Of a stretch of 64,000 nucleotides of DNA, positions 9,079-15,879 are shown one piece after another. Numbering within the stretch: position 1 is the stretch's first letter; the number at the start of each line of letters is the position of its first letter. Both the position numbers and the translations under genes were made by a program. The stretch comes from Thermomicrobiales bacterium (GTDB lineage Bacteria > Chloroflexota > Chloroflexia > Thermomicrobiales > CFX8), in assembly GCA_037045155.1 (NCBI GenBank), contig JBAOIG010000005.1, positions 682,001 to 746,000 of the forward strand. The letters run 5' to 3'. Under the pieces are notes generated by a model. The model did no database searches. It was not told where the DNA came from and was given only the letters and a program-made list of their open reading frames with translations.

Positions 9079-9528
9079 ATGCCGAACCATCGTCCCCCGT
9101 CCCAGCTCGCGCTTCCGCAGGAGCTGGCGTCCGCCATCGCGGTCCACGGCGAGCAGACCTACCCGGACGAATGCTGCGGCGTGCTGCTGGGGTGCGACGG
9201 CGAGGGCCAGCGGGTGATCGAGCGGCTGCTGCCGATCGACAACCAGTGGGACGCGGGCGAGCGGCGGCGGCGGTTCCTGATCACACCAGAGGATATGCTA
9301 CGAGCCGAACGTGAAGCGCGCCGGCAGGGGCTGAACATCCTCGGCTTCTACCACTCGCACCCCGACGCGCCGGCTCGCCCATCCGAGTTCGACCGCGAGC
9401 ACGCCTGGCCCTGGTACACCTATCTCATCGCCAGCGTCCGCGACGGCAAATTCGACGACATGACCGGCTGGCAGCTCCGGGACGACCGGGCGGGGTATGA
9501 CACGGTAGGGGTGAGGGATGGGGGATGA
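9079..9528 (+). CDS. mec: JAMM/MPN zinc peptidase, Mec-like (CysO-cysteine peptidase)
   Basis: 149 residues. The JAMM metal motif is exact: HSHP, seven residues after the second His, then S-x2-D (PSEFD), with an upstream catalytic glutamate in YPDECCGVLLG. In mycobacteria the orthologue cleaves cysteine from the C-terminal glycine of CysO. Here the partner ubiquitin-like domain is fused to an E1, so the peptidase might also have to free its Gly-Gly end. The C-terminus runs into a repeat: the last codons, GVRDGG and stop, lie in a GGGATG-rich stretch. Confidence 0.88.
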   Translation: MPNHRPPSQLALPQELASAIAVHGEQTYPDECCGVLLGCDGEGQRVIERLLPIDNQWDAGERRRRFLITPEDMLRAEREARRQGLNILGFYHSHPDAPARPSEFDREHAWPWYTYLIASVRDGKFDDMTGWQLRDDRAGYDTVGVRDGG

Positions 9529-9546
9529 GGCAAAAGGGGATGAGAG

Positions 9547-9620
9547 CGGACGGCCCTCACCCCCGCCCCTCTCCCAATCTTGGGAGAGGGGGAGAGGATC
9601 CATTCCCCATCCCTCATCCC
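9547..9620. repeat. Dispersed hairpin repeat (CTCTCCCAA/TTGGGAGAG type), copy 1
   Basis: CGGCCCTCACCC is followed by the inverted repeat CTCTCCCAA-TC-TTGGGAGAG, then ATCCATTCC and CATCCCTCATCCC. Near-identical copies occur at 18593 and 37974, always between genes. This copy lies between mec and the CysO-like gene, inside what should be one operon. Confidence 0.8.
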
Positions 9621-9639
9621 TTCGCAACAAGGAGATAGC

Positions 9640-10317
9640 ATGACGACGAACATCGCGATGGCGACGATCTTCATTCCGACGGCGCTGCGCGGCTTTGCCG
9701 GGGGTAGCGCGAGCTATAGCGTGCCGGCCACGACGGTCGGGCAGGCACTGGCGCAGCTGACCGCGGAGCACCCGGCGCTGAAGCAGCACCTCTACGGCAA
9801 CGAGGGCCGGCTGCGCTCATTCGTCAACGTCTACGTCGGCGAGGACGACATCCGCTACCTGCAGGGCGAAGACACCCCGCTCGCAGCCGACGCCGAGGTG
9901 ACGATCGTGCCGTCGATCGCTGGCGGCGCGGTCGAGCCGCGGGTGGCGCAGACGACGCTGTCGAACGACGAGATCATGCGCTACTCCCGCCACCTGATCA
10001 TGCCGGAGGTGGCGCTCTCCGGGCAGGAGAAGCTGAAGGCGGCGAAGGTGCTGCTGGTCGGGGCCGGCGGCCTCGGCGCGCCGCTGGGGCTCTACCTCGC
10101 GGCGGCCGGCGTCGGCACGATCGGCGTTGTCGATAGCGACGTCGTCGACGTCACCAACCTGCAGCGCCAGGTCATCTACGGCACCAGCGACATCGGCGTG
10201 CAAGAAGCTGGAGGCGTCGGCGGCGCGGCTACGCGACCTGAACCCGCACATCCAGATCATCCCCCACGAGACGCGGCTGACCAGCGAGAACGCGCTGGAG
10301 ATCCTCAAGGACTATGA
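9640..10317 (+). CDS. CysO/MoaD-like ubiquitin-fold domain fused to MoeZ/ThiF E1 (5' part, interrupted by frameshift)
   Basis: Starts at the ATG after AAGGAG. Residues 1-90 form a MoaD/ThiS/CysO beta-grasp domain ending in VPSIAGG. Instead of stopping at the Gly-Gly, which must be free for adenylation, the frame continues through AVEPRVAQT into a ThiF/MoeB-type E1: IMRYSRHLIMPEV, the ATP loop GAGGLGAP and DSDVVDVTNLQRQ. After about residue 188 (base ~10203) the frame loses similarity, and the rest of the E1 resumes in the next frame. The last ~38 codons of this interval are therefore out-of-frame sequence. Confidence 0.8.
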   Translation: MTTNIAMATIFIPTALRGFAGGSASYSVPATTVGQALAQLTAEHPALKQHLYGNEGRLRSFVNVYVGEDDIRYLQGEDTPLAADAEVTIVPSIAGGAVEPRVAQTTLSNDEIMRYSRHLIMPEVALSGQEKLKAAKVLLVGAGGLGAPLGLYLAAAGVGTIGVVDSDVVDVTNLQRQVIYGTSDIGVQEAGGVGGAATRPEPAHPDHPPRDAADQRERAGDPQGL

Positions 10318-11101
10318 CATCATCGTCGACGGGACCGACAACTTCCCGACGCGCTACCTGGTCAACGACGCCTGCGTGATGCTGGGCAAGCCGAACGTCT
10401 ACGGCAGCATCTTCCGCTTCGAGGGCCAGGTGTCGGTGTTCGACGCGACCCATGGCCCGTGCTACCGCTGCCTCTACCCCGAGCCGCCACCCCCCGGCCT
10501 GGTGCCGAGCTGCGCCGAGGGCGGCGTCCTGGGCGTGCTGCCGGGCACGGTCGGCGCGATGCAGGCGACCGAGACGGTGAAACTGATCCTCGGGATCGGC
10601 GAGCCACTGATCGGCCGGCTGCTGCGCTACGACGCGCTGGCGATGCAGTTCAAGGAGTACAAGCTGCGCAAGGACCCGCACTGCCCCGTCTGCGGCGAGC
10701 ACCCGACGGTGACTGAGCTGATCGACTACCTCGAGTTCTGCGGCGTCATGCCCGAGCCGAAGCCGGACGAGGTCGTCGTCCCCGAGTGGCAGATCACGGC
10801 GAGCGAGCTGGCGGCGCAGCGCGCGGCCGGCTGGCAGCCGCTGCTGATCGACGTCCGCGAACCGCACGAACGCGAGATCGGCCTGATCCCGGACAGCACC
10901 CTGATCCCCGTCGGCGAGCTCCCGGCGCGCATGCACGAGCTGGACACCAGCCAGGACATCGTCCTCTACTGCCGCTCCGGCATCCGCAGCGCCCGCGCCC
11001 TCGAACAACTCCGCGCCGCGGGCTTCGGGAAGCTCAAGAACCTGACCGGCGGCATTCTGGCGTGGTCCGACGAGGTCGATCCGACGGTGCCGAAGTATTA
11101 G
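10202..11101 (+). CDS. moeZ: MoeZ-type E1 (adenylyltransferase) C-terminal part plus rhodanese domain, downstream of frameshift
   Basis: Continues the E1 begun upstream, in a different frame. The alignment resumes at KKLEASAARLRDLNPHI, then DGTDNFPTRY, the zinc pairs CYRC and CPVC, and the conserved cysteine in VPSCAEGGVLG. A rhodanese domain follows (about the last 105 residues), with its active cysteine in LYCRSGIRSA. MoeZ proteins activate CysO or MoaD and supply sulfur to it through the rhodanese cysteine. There is no independent start with a ribosome site near the junction, so this part is expressed only if the frameshift is a sequencing error or is bypassed. Confidence 0.82.
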   Translation, partial: KKLEASAARLRDLNPHIQIIPHETRLTSENALEILKDYDIIVDGTDNFPTRYLVNDACVMLGKPNVYGSIFRFEGQVSVFDATHGPCYRCLYPEPPPPGLVPSCAEGGVLGVLPGTVGAMQATETVKLILGIGEPLIGRLLRYDALAMQFKEYKLRKDPHCPVCGEHPTVTELIDYLEFCGVMPEPKPDEVVVPEWQITASELAAQRAAGWQPLLIDVREPHEREIGLIPDSTLIPVGELPARMHELDTSQDIVLYCRSGIRSARALEQLRAAGFGKLKNLTGGILAWSDEVDPTVPKY

Positions 11102-11133
11102 CGTAGGGTCCGGCGCATTAACCAGTTGGGGCT

Positions 11134-11210
11134 TGTCATTCCGAGGCCGCAGCCGAGGGATCTCTCCCTATTAGGTGTGGGGAGATTCCTCGCTGCGGCT
11201 CGGAATGACA
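11134..11210. repeat. Extragenic palindrome family (TGTCATTC...GAATGACA), copy A
   Basis: TGTCATTCCGAG...GGGATCTCTCC on the left is mirrored by GGAGATTCCTCG...CTCGGAATGACA on the right, with a short spacer. This is one complete copy of a family found also at 17100, 20222, 41959 and, partly, elsewhere. It lies between two convergent genes. Confidence 0.85.
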
Positions 11211-11248
11211 GCGTACGATGGGAGTTTCTGCCCAGCGCGGTTGGTAGC

Positions 11249-11581
11249 TCAGGTCTTCGGGCGCCTGATCCACACCAGCTCGATCAGCCGTTCCTCGACC
11301 GCTGACTCTAGGTCAGCCTGCGTATTGCGAAGTGGGGCAAGGCCCTGGATGAACGGAAGACCGTGACGATCGAACACGGCGCTGATGTTCTGCATCTTTC
11401 GTTCGATCGCTTTTTCGGTACGGCTTGGGAGTTCGTTCCGGTGGAGTTCCCGATAGCGATGCATCTTCACGACATCGCGGCCGGCCACCTCGTCCCCCAG
11501 CATCTGGAAGTAGGCATCAACGATGGCGTCGATTTCCTCCGACGACCACGGCTCCCGAGTCGTCCGCGTCCTATCGGTCAT
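11249..11581 (-). CDS. Restriction-associated protein fragment (resembles N-terminus of DUF3883/McrA-like nucleases)
   Basis: 110 residues from the ATG at 11581, which overlaps the stop of the 53-residue gene as ATGA. The sequence (PWSSEEIDAIVDAYFQML, HRNELPSRTEKAIERKMQNIS, then GLPFIQGLAPLRN) resembles by eye the N-terminal module of DUF3883-type restriction endonucleases. The nuclease part is absent: the frame stops after WIRRPKT. It is the last gene of the methyltransferase operon. It may be a truncated nuclease, a specificity module or a stand-alone partner. Confidence 0.6.
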   Translation of the reverse strand: MTDRTRTTREPWSSEEIDAIVDAYFQMLGDEVAGRDVVKMHRYRELHRNELPSRTEKAIERKMQNISAVFDRHGLPFIQGLAPLRNTQADLESAVEERLIELVWIRRPKT

Positions 11582-11739
11582 TGGCTCTGCGCCTGACCGG
11601 ACGCGATAGCATCCCGCAGCCGCGTCACTGCGTGCCCCAATTCCTCGACCCATTCCACGTTAGAACAGAATACCGCCTCAGGATCCCCCTCCAAAATCTG
11701 CACATAACGGGACAACGACAAGGCGATGTCGCCGCGCAT
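11578..11739 (-). CDS. 53-residue hypothetical protein in the restriction-modification operon
   Basis: A short open frame with ATG at 11739, 15 bases after the vsr stop; its TGA overlaps the next start as ATGA. The protein begins MRGDIALSLSRYVQ, is acidic and is probably helical, with one cysteine (AVFCSN). Tight spacing on both sides and clean codon use support real coding. No family is recognised. It may be co-translated with the 110-residue protein as a small subunit or regulator. Confidence 0.6.
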   Translation of the reverse strand: MRGDIALSLSRYVQILEGDPEAVFCSNVEWVEELGHAVTRLRDAIASGQAQSQ

Positions 11740-11754
11740 CTTGCCCGGCGCCGT

Positions 11755-12204
11755 TCATTCGCAAACCGGCAGGTCGTCGGATGCGATGGTTTGCGCCTCG
11801 ATCCGTCGAAGCATCGCCAGCAGCCGCTTGACCCAGGTGTCGCTACGAAGATCGTGCTCCCAGACGCGCATGACGTGAAAGCCATCGGCGCGAAGTTGGC
11901 GGCGAACGCGATTGTCCCGCCTTCGGTTGCGGTCGATCTTCTCACGCCAGTAATCCGCGTGAGCCTGGGGATAGCGGACATGCTGCGGGCAACCATGCCA
12001 GAAGCAGCCATCGATAAACACAACAAGCCGATCCCGTGGGAAGTAGAAATCCGGCTTGCCCGGGAGGTGGGCATGCCGCTCCCACCCACCAATATCTGCA
12101 GAGTCGAGCGCGGCGATCGCTTTCATCTCGGTCGACCGATTGCCGGTGCTCTTGACCTTTGCCATCAACGTAGAGCGATCAGCAGGTGTCAACGGATCCA
12201 CCAC
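11755..12204 (-). CDS. vsr: Very short patch repair endonuclease (Vsr)
   Basis: 149 residues. Diagnostic blocks: STLMAKVKSTGNRSTEM at the start, then GKPDFYFPRDRLVVFIDGCFWHGCP, whose aspartate and the CFWHGC zinc-type block are catalytic or structural in Vsr, and the late VMRVWEHDL. Vsr nicks T:G mismatches created when 5-methylcytosine deaminates, and it usually accompanies a m5C methyltransferase, as here. The GTG start touches the stop of the upstream nuclease gene (TGAGTG), so translation is coupled. Confidence 0.93.
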   Translation of the reverse strand: MVDPLTPADRSTLMAKVKSTGNRSTEMKAIAALDSADIGGWERHAHLPGKPDFYFPRDRLVVFIDGCFWHGCPQHVRYPQAHADYWREKIDRNRRRDNRVRRQLRADGFHVMRVWEHDLRSDTWVKRLLAMLRRIEAQTIASDDLPVCE

Positions 12205-12939
12205 TCAGGGTAGCTCAGATTCTCCGGTGTCATTGCCCGGCTCTTCCACGGGAAACGGTTCGTGAAAGTCAGCGAGTCGCTGGGAAGCCAGCCGTTCCAA
12301 TCGACGCGCCTGCGTGATCAACGTTCGCCGCAACCCAATCGAGACATCCCGTTCGCTGATGACGCGAGCGAGGTTCGCAACCGTCATCGCGCGGCGAGCC
12401 AGGCGGGTATCCGGATGCTTGCGCAAATCATAGATGTCGTCCGGGATGATCCGGGCACGAACAGCCGGCGGAAGCAGAACGATATCTCGCGGAGGTATGT
12501 CGGCTTCGTTCAGAACCGCGCCAAGAGCGGACTCATGCAGGACCTTCTGAAATACCGTGTACTCCGCAGCGGCGAGCTCTTCTTTCACTCGTTGCTTGTA
12601 ATCGTCGTTAGTTTCCCCATTGGCTGGAGATTCCAGCTCATAGAATGGATAGACCTCTACCTCAGCAACCTCGAACGGATCGAGGACGTTCATCGCAACG
12701 GCGTCGGTGCGCTGATTGGTAAGGTGCCGACGGATTCGCGTTCGCAGGCGCTCGGTTGTTTGCCCAACGTAGATCGGTTCGCCATCGTAGTCGTAGAAGA
12801 CATAGACGCCGCACTTGGCGTTATTCGGTTGTCTCCCATCGGCGTCTGTGTGGTTGAGAAAGTCATCGAGGCGCCCACGAATTGCCGCTACTTCCTGAGG
12901 CAGCTCGGAGCTCCGCCGACGGCTCGATCTAGACACCAA
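12205..12939 (-). CDS. GIY-YIG type II restriction endonuclease, Eco29kI-like
   Basis: 244 residues. A GIY-YIG core appears as CGVYVFYDYDGEPIYVGQT, followed by the basic TERLRTRIRRHL helix with its catalytic arginine. An acidic helical block (KEELAAAEYTVFQ) follows and should hold the metal-binding glutamate. Size and placement right behind a m5C methyltransferase (start overlaps its stop) match the Eco29kI family, which recognises CCGCGG. The recognition site here is unknown. The C-terminal ~80 residues are Arg-rich and may bind DNA. Confidence 0.78.
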   Translation of the reverse strand: MVSRSSRRRSSELPQEVAAIRGRLDDFLNHTDADGRQPNNAKCGVYVFYDYDGEPIYVGQTTERLRTRIRRHLTNQRTDAVAMNVLDPFEVAEVEVYPFYELESPANGETNDDYKQRVKEELAAAEYTVFQKVLHESALGAVLNEADIPPRDIVLLPPAVRARIIPDDIYDLRKHPDTRLARRAMTVANLARVISERDVSIGLRRTLITQARRLERLASQRLADFHEPFPVEEPGNDTGESELP

Positions 12940-14053
12940 CCAGCATCCTGTCGACCTTCCAACGTATATCGGTCAGTTCCGTCGATAACAATGGCACGAG
13001 ATACTCGCGAGTCAACCACGATATGACCGGGACACAGACTGCGTCGCCAAACGCGAAGAGCACGCGCCCCTCGGAGATTCCGTCGAAGCGGTATTCGCCG
13101 GCGCCTTGTAGCCGCGCGTACTCACTGCCAGTCATCCATCGGATTCGTGCGGCGCCAAAGCCAGCCTCAACGACCGCCTGCTTGCTCGACCCGCCACGAG
13201 CGGTCCGAAGACAGCCGCTGATTGAATCGCTGCGGATCTCCCACGCTGGCTTTCCATTGCGCGTGCGCCGGTATGCCGTCGCCCATGTCATCGACCCCAA
13301 CGCTCGCATCGCGTCATAGCGCTCGCGTTGTAACGGCGAGAGCTCGTCTTCGAAGCGTTGCGCGCGTGTTGCGTCCCACCATCGACTATCGTCGAGCGAG
13401 AGTCGATCGACAACACCAGCCAGCGTGCCGGGATCGCGCTCTGGCAGTGTCAAATCCAGAGCGTGCAGATTCAGCTCCGGATGACGCTGGACGAAGCGCC
13501 CCACCCAGGGCGGTCGGATGGCGCTCGGCGACCAATCGCTTTCTAGTGGGAATCGATCCCGCGAACCGACGATAAATAGCCTGGGGCGACTCTGCGGAAC
13601 AAAGTGACGAGCATCGGCGATAAGCAGGTCGCACCAGTAGCCGAGCTCGTTCAGGCGACGAATGGCATGGAACAGGTCGCTCCCGCCATGCGATGACGCA
13701 AAGCTTGGAACGTTCTCGATCAACAGGGCGTATGGGCGATGTCCCTGCATCTCATCGAGCACGCGAGCGAACTCCCAGAATAGTCCGGATTGCTCGCCCG
13801 CTAGTCCACGGCGATTGCCCGCCAGCGAAAGGTCGGTGCATGGAAACGACGCCGTGGCGACATCCACATGCGGCAGCGACGCGCCACGGACGTTTCTAAT
13901 GTCGTCCAGCAGAAAGTCATCGCCGCCGAAGTTCTGCGCGTACATCTCGCGCTTGCCGCGATCGATGTCGTTGGCCCACAGAACCTGAGCGCCGTTTTGC
14001 TCGAGCGCCATACGGATGAGTCCGATACCAGCGAAGAATTCCGCGACGCGCAC
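12929..14053 (-). CDS. DNA (cytosine-5) methyltransferase
   Basis: 374 residues from a GTG preceded by GGGAGGCAG. Methyltransferase motifs run in order: AEFFAGIGLIRMAL (I, SAM binding), the catalytic cysteine in SFPCTDLSLAG (IV), LIENVPSF (VI), SRPRLFIVGSR (VIII) and a late motif X near LFAFGDAVCVPV. The stretch between VIII and IX-X should hold the target-recognition region. It heads an operon with the Eco29kI-like nuclease and vsr and presumably protects host DNA. Confidence 0.95.
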   Translation of the reverse strand: MRVAEFFAGIGLIRMALEQNGAQVLWANDIDRGKREMYAQNFGGDDFLLDDIRNVRGASLPHVDVATASFPCTDLSLAGNRRGLAGEQSGLFWEFARVLDEMQGHRPYALLIENVPSFASSHGGSDLFHAIRRLNELGYWCDLLIADARHFVPQSRPRLFIVGSRDRFPLESDWSPSAIRPPWVGRFVQRHPELNLHALDLTLPERDPGTLAGVVDRLSLDDSRWWDATRAQRFEDELSPLQRERYDAMRALGSMTWATAYRRTRNGKPAWEIRSDSISGCLRTARGGSSKQAVVEAGFGAARIRWMTGSEYARLQGAGEYRFDGISEGRVLFAFGDAVCVPVISWLTREYLVPLLSTELTDIRWKVDRMLVGV

Positions 14054-14188
14054 GCTGCCTCCCAGAGCGGACTAGAACGTCTGTCCTGTACGTTCATCCA
14101 CTAGTCTTATACCCTGAAAGCGACCATAACGCCAGTAATACCTCGATCGAGTCGCGCCCGGCGAGGTCGGGACTTGGGGAGAAGCCCA

Positions 14189-15070
14189 TCACGCCGCCAC
14201 TCCCCGCAACCCGCCAGCCGCCGCGACGGACAGCAGGTAGTCGATGATTCGGGCGGGGATGTCGACGCCGGTGGTGTCGATCGAGTTGCGGAACTCCATG
14301 GTGGCGTTGACTTCGTTGACCAGCAGGCCGCGGGTGGCGTCCTCGAAAAGGTCGACGGCGAGGATGCCGCCGCCGACGGCGTCGGACACGCGGCGGCAGA
14401 GGTCGGCGATGGCGGGGGTCACGGGGCAGTTGCTGGCCTGGCCGCCGCGGGCAGTGTTGGTGATCCAATGCGTGCTGGAGCGATAGATGGCGCAGATCGT
14501 CTCGTCACCGATGACGAAGGCGCGGATGTCGCGGTCGGGCTTGGCGATGTGCTCCTGGATGTAGAAGGTCTGGTGGTGGAAGCCGCCCAGCACCTGCTTG
14601 TGCTCCAGCAGCGCCTCGGCGGCGTCGCGGTCGTTCACCCGCGCCAGCAGCCGGCCCCACGAGCCGATGGCTGGCTTGAGGACGGCCGGGTAGCCAAGCT
14701 CCTCGATCGCCCGCAGGGCCGAGTCCGGCGAGAAGGCGACGCGTAGCTCCGGCTGGGGGACGCCGGCGCGGGCCAGCGCCGCCGAGGTGCGCAGCTTGTC
14801 GTTGCACAGCTCCAGGATGGCCGGCGAGTTGACGACGGGGATGCCGGCCGCTTCGAGCATGGTCGCGACGTGGAAGGTGCGCTGCTGGCCGACGCCGCGG
14901 GCGAGGACGGCGTCATACGGCCAGGCGTCGGGGTCGGCGAGGTGGAAAGTCAGGGCGCGGTCGTCGATGGCGTCGTAGCGGACGCCGCGGCGGTCGAGCT
15001 CGGCGAAGAGCAGGCGCTCCTCAACGCGGAGCGGGCCATAGGTCAGGGCGATACTGGGGCTGGCGGTCAT
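14189..15070 (-). CDS. lysX: ATP-grasp ligase, LysX-like (LysW-dependent lysine biosynthesis)
   Basis: 293 residues. Rossmann-like start, then the ATP-grasp blocks: ELCNDKLRTSAAL, GYPAVLKPAIGSWGR (P-loop-like lysine), FYIQEHIAKPDRDIRAFVIGD, and the metal ligands in LAVDLFED and EVNATMEFRNS. The NATMEF block and size match LysX, which couples alpha-aminoadipate to the carrier LysW. RimK and ArgX are related alternatives. No lysW or other lys gene is adjacent. A T-box leader with a proposed lysine specifier lies upstream, which favours the lysine role. AAGGACAG precedes the ATG. Confidence 0.85.
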   Translation of the reverse strand: MTASPSIALTYGPLRVEERLLFAELDRRGVRYDAIDDRALTFHLADPDAWPYDAVLARGVGQQRTFHVATMLEAAGIPVVNSPAILELCNDKLRTSAALARAGVPQPELRVAFSPDSALRAIEELGYPAVLKPAIGSWGRLLARVNDRDAAEALLEHKQVLGGFHHQTFYIQEHIAKPDRDIRAFVIGDETICAIYRSSTHWITNTARGGQASNCPVTPAIADLCRRVSDAVGGGILAVDLFEDATRGLLVNEVNATMEFRNSIDTTGVDIPARIIDYLLSVAAAGGLRGVAA

Positions 15071-15307
15071 CGTGGCACTGTCCTTGTCTGATCATCACAA
15101 CGGTCGTCCGGTGGCGCGCGGTCGCGGTGGCGCTCCGTTTGGAGCGCTGGCGTTTCGCAGCCGGTTTGGACGTCGTCGGGATGGCAAAGACAGCGCCGGT
15201 GGCGCGCGCTTCCAGGGTGGATGGGATCGACGGGGCGGCCGGGAAGCGCATTGGGGGTGATCCTTTCGCATCGCGCAATCGACGGGCGACGCCGGGGGCG
15301 CGAGGCA
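15071..15307 (-). other. Leader segment between the T-box terminator and lysX
   Basis: About 237 transcribed bases. One possible short frame starts at the ATG at 15251 behind AAAGGA. It would encode 76 Arg/Ala/Pro-rich residues and overlaps the lysX start out of frame. It has no LysW features: no paired Cys and no acidic tail. I therefore do not call it a gene. The segment is unusually long for the gap between a T-box and its gene. Confidence 0.4.
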
Positions 15308-15620
15308 ACAAAAAAGCCGCCATCCCACACCAAGGGGACGAGCGGCATCTGCCTCGTGGTACCACCCCACTTCGCCGCGCACTGAGGGCGCGACCTCTGC
15401 CCGGACGGACGCGCGAACGCGTGCCATCCGGCCGGCCCGGTAACGGGAGCCTCCCGTCGCCGCCTACTGCGAGGTTGCCCTCGGTTCGGGGCGCAGCTCT
15501 GGGGTCTTATTCACCAGCGTTCGCAGTCCCGCATCACAGCCGTCGCGGTTCTCTGTCCCGGTTCCGCTGGGAACCTGTCCCCGTCATCGCCATTGACGAT
15601 CACGATGTCACTCGCGAGTG
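15308..15620 (-). ncRNA. T-box leader (proposed lysine specifier AAG) controlling lysX
   Basis: Read on the minus strand: the stem I start GACGGGGACAGG, the block GGTGAATAAGACCCC followed by AGAGCTGC, the T-box proper GGGTGGTACCACG (plus-strand 15355-15367), and a GC-rich terminator ending in TTTTTT (T-run at 15309-15315). These are the hallmark parts of a tRNA-sensing T-box. Placing the specifier in the usual position before AC...GAGCTGC gives AAG, lysine, which agrees with lysX downstream. Uncharged tRNA-Lys would stabilise the antiterminator and switch lysX on. Confidence 0.88.
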
Positions 15621-15646
15621 TACGGGCCGCAATCCGGGCGTGTCAA
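15617..15646 (-). promoter_or_regulatory. Sigma-70 type promoter of the T-box/lysX transcript
   Basis: On the minus strand TTGACA (15646-15641) and TACACT (15622-15617) are 18 bases apart. It begins five bases beyond the stop codon of the upstream 49-residue gene and immediately precedes the T-box stem I. Confidence 0.75.
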
Positions 15647-15650
15647 CGGG

Positions 15651-15800
15651 TTACCAGAATTTCCAGGGGGCGGTCGTCTGGACCTCGTTCTCCGGCTTCT
15701 GGAACGTCTTCTCGTAGGAGCCGCGACCCCAGCGGCGGGTGAGGGCGGCGCTGAGGAGCACGAGGCCGGCCAGGATGGCGGCGAGTATCACGTACCACAT
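15651..15800 (-). CDS. 49-residue single-pass membrane protein
   Basis: ATG behind a near-ideal ribosome site (GGAAGGAGATACCC). The protein starts MWYVILAAILAGLVLLSA, one clear membrane helix. It continues with a basic TRRWGRG turn and a polar tail ending PWKFW. The strong ribosome site and the membrane-helix/basic-stop pattern support a true gene despite its size. No family is recognised. It is divergent from the FAD oxidase gene and lies just upstream of the lysX T-box promoter. Confidence 0.75.
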   Translation of the reverse strand: MWYVILAAILAGLVLLSAALTRRWGRGSYEKTFQKPENEVQTTAPWKFW

Positions 15801-15879
15801 TGGGTATCTCCTTCCCGTGCACCTTCATTATATGCCCACGCCTGTGCCAGACTATCAACGACAACGAACGCATGACGGG

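Noticed and set aside
8047..9147. 366-codon minus-strand frame opposite cysM
   Set aside because: No recognisable motif and full overlap with a clear PLP enzyme gene.
15021..15251. LysW carrier protein gene ahead of lysX
   Set aside because: The only frame lacks paired cysteines and the acidic C-terminus of LysW, and it overlaps the lysX start.
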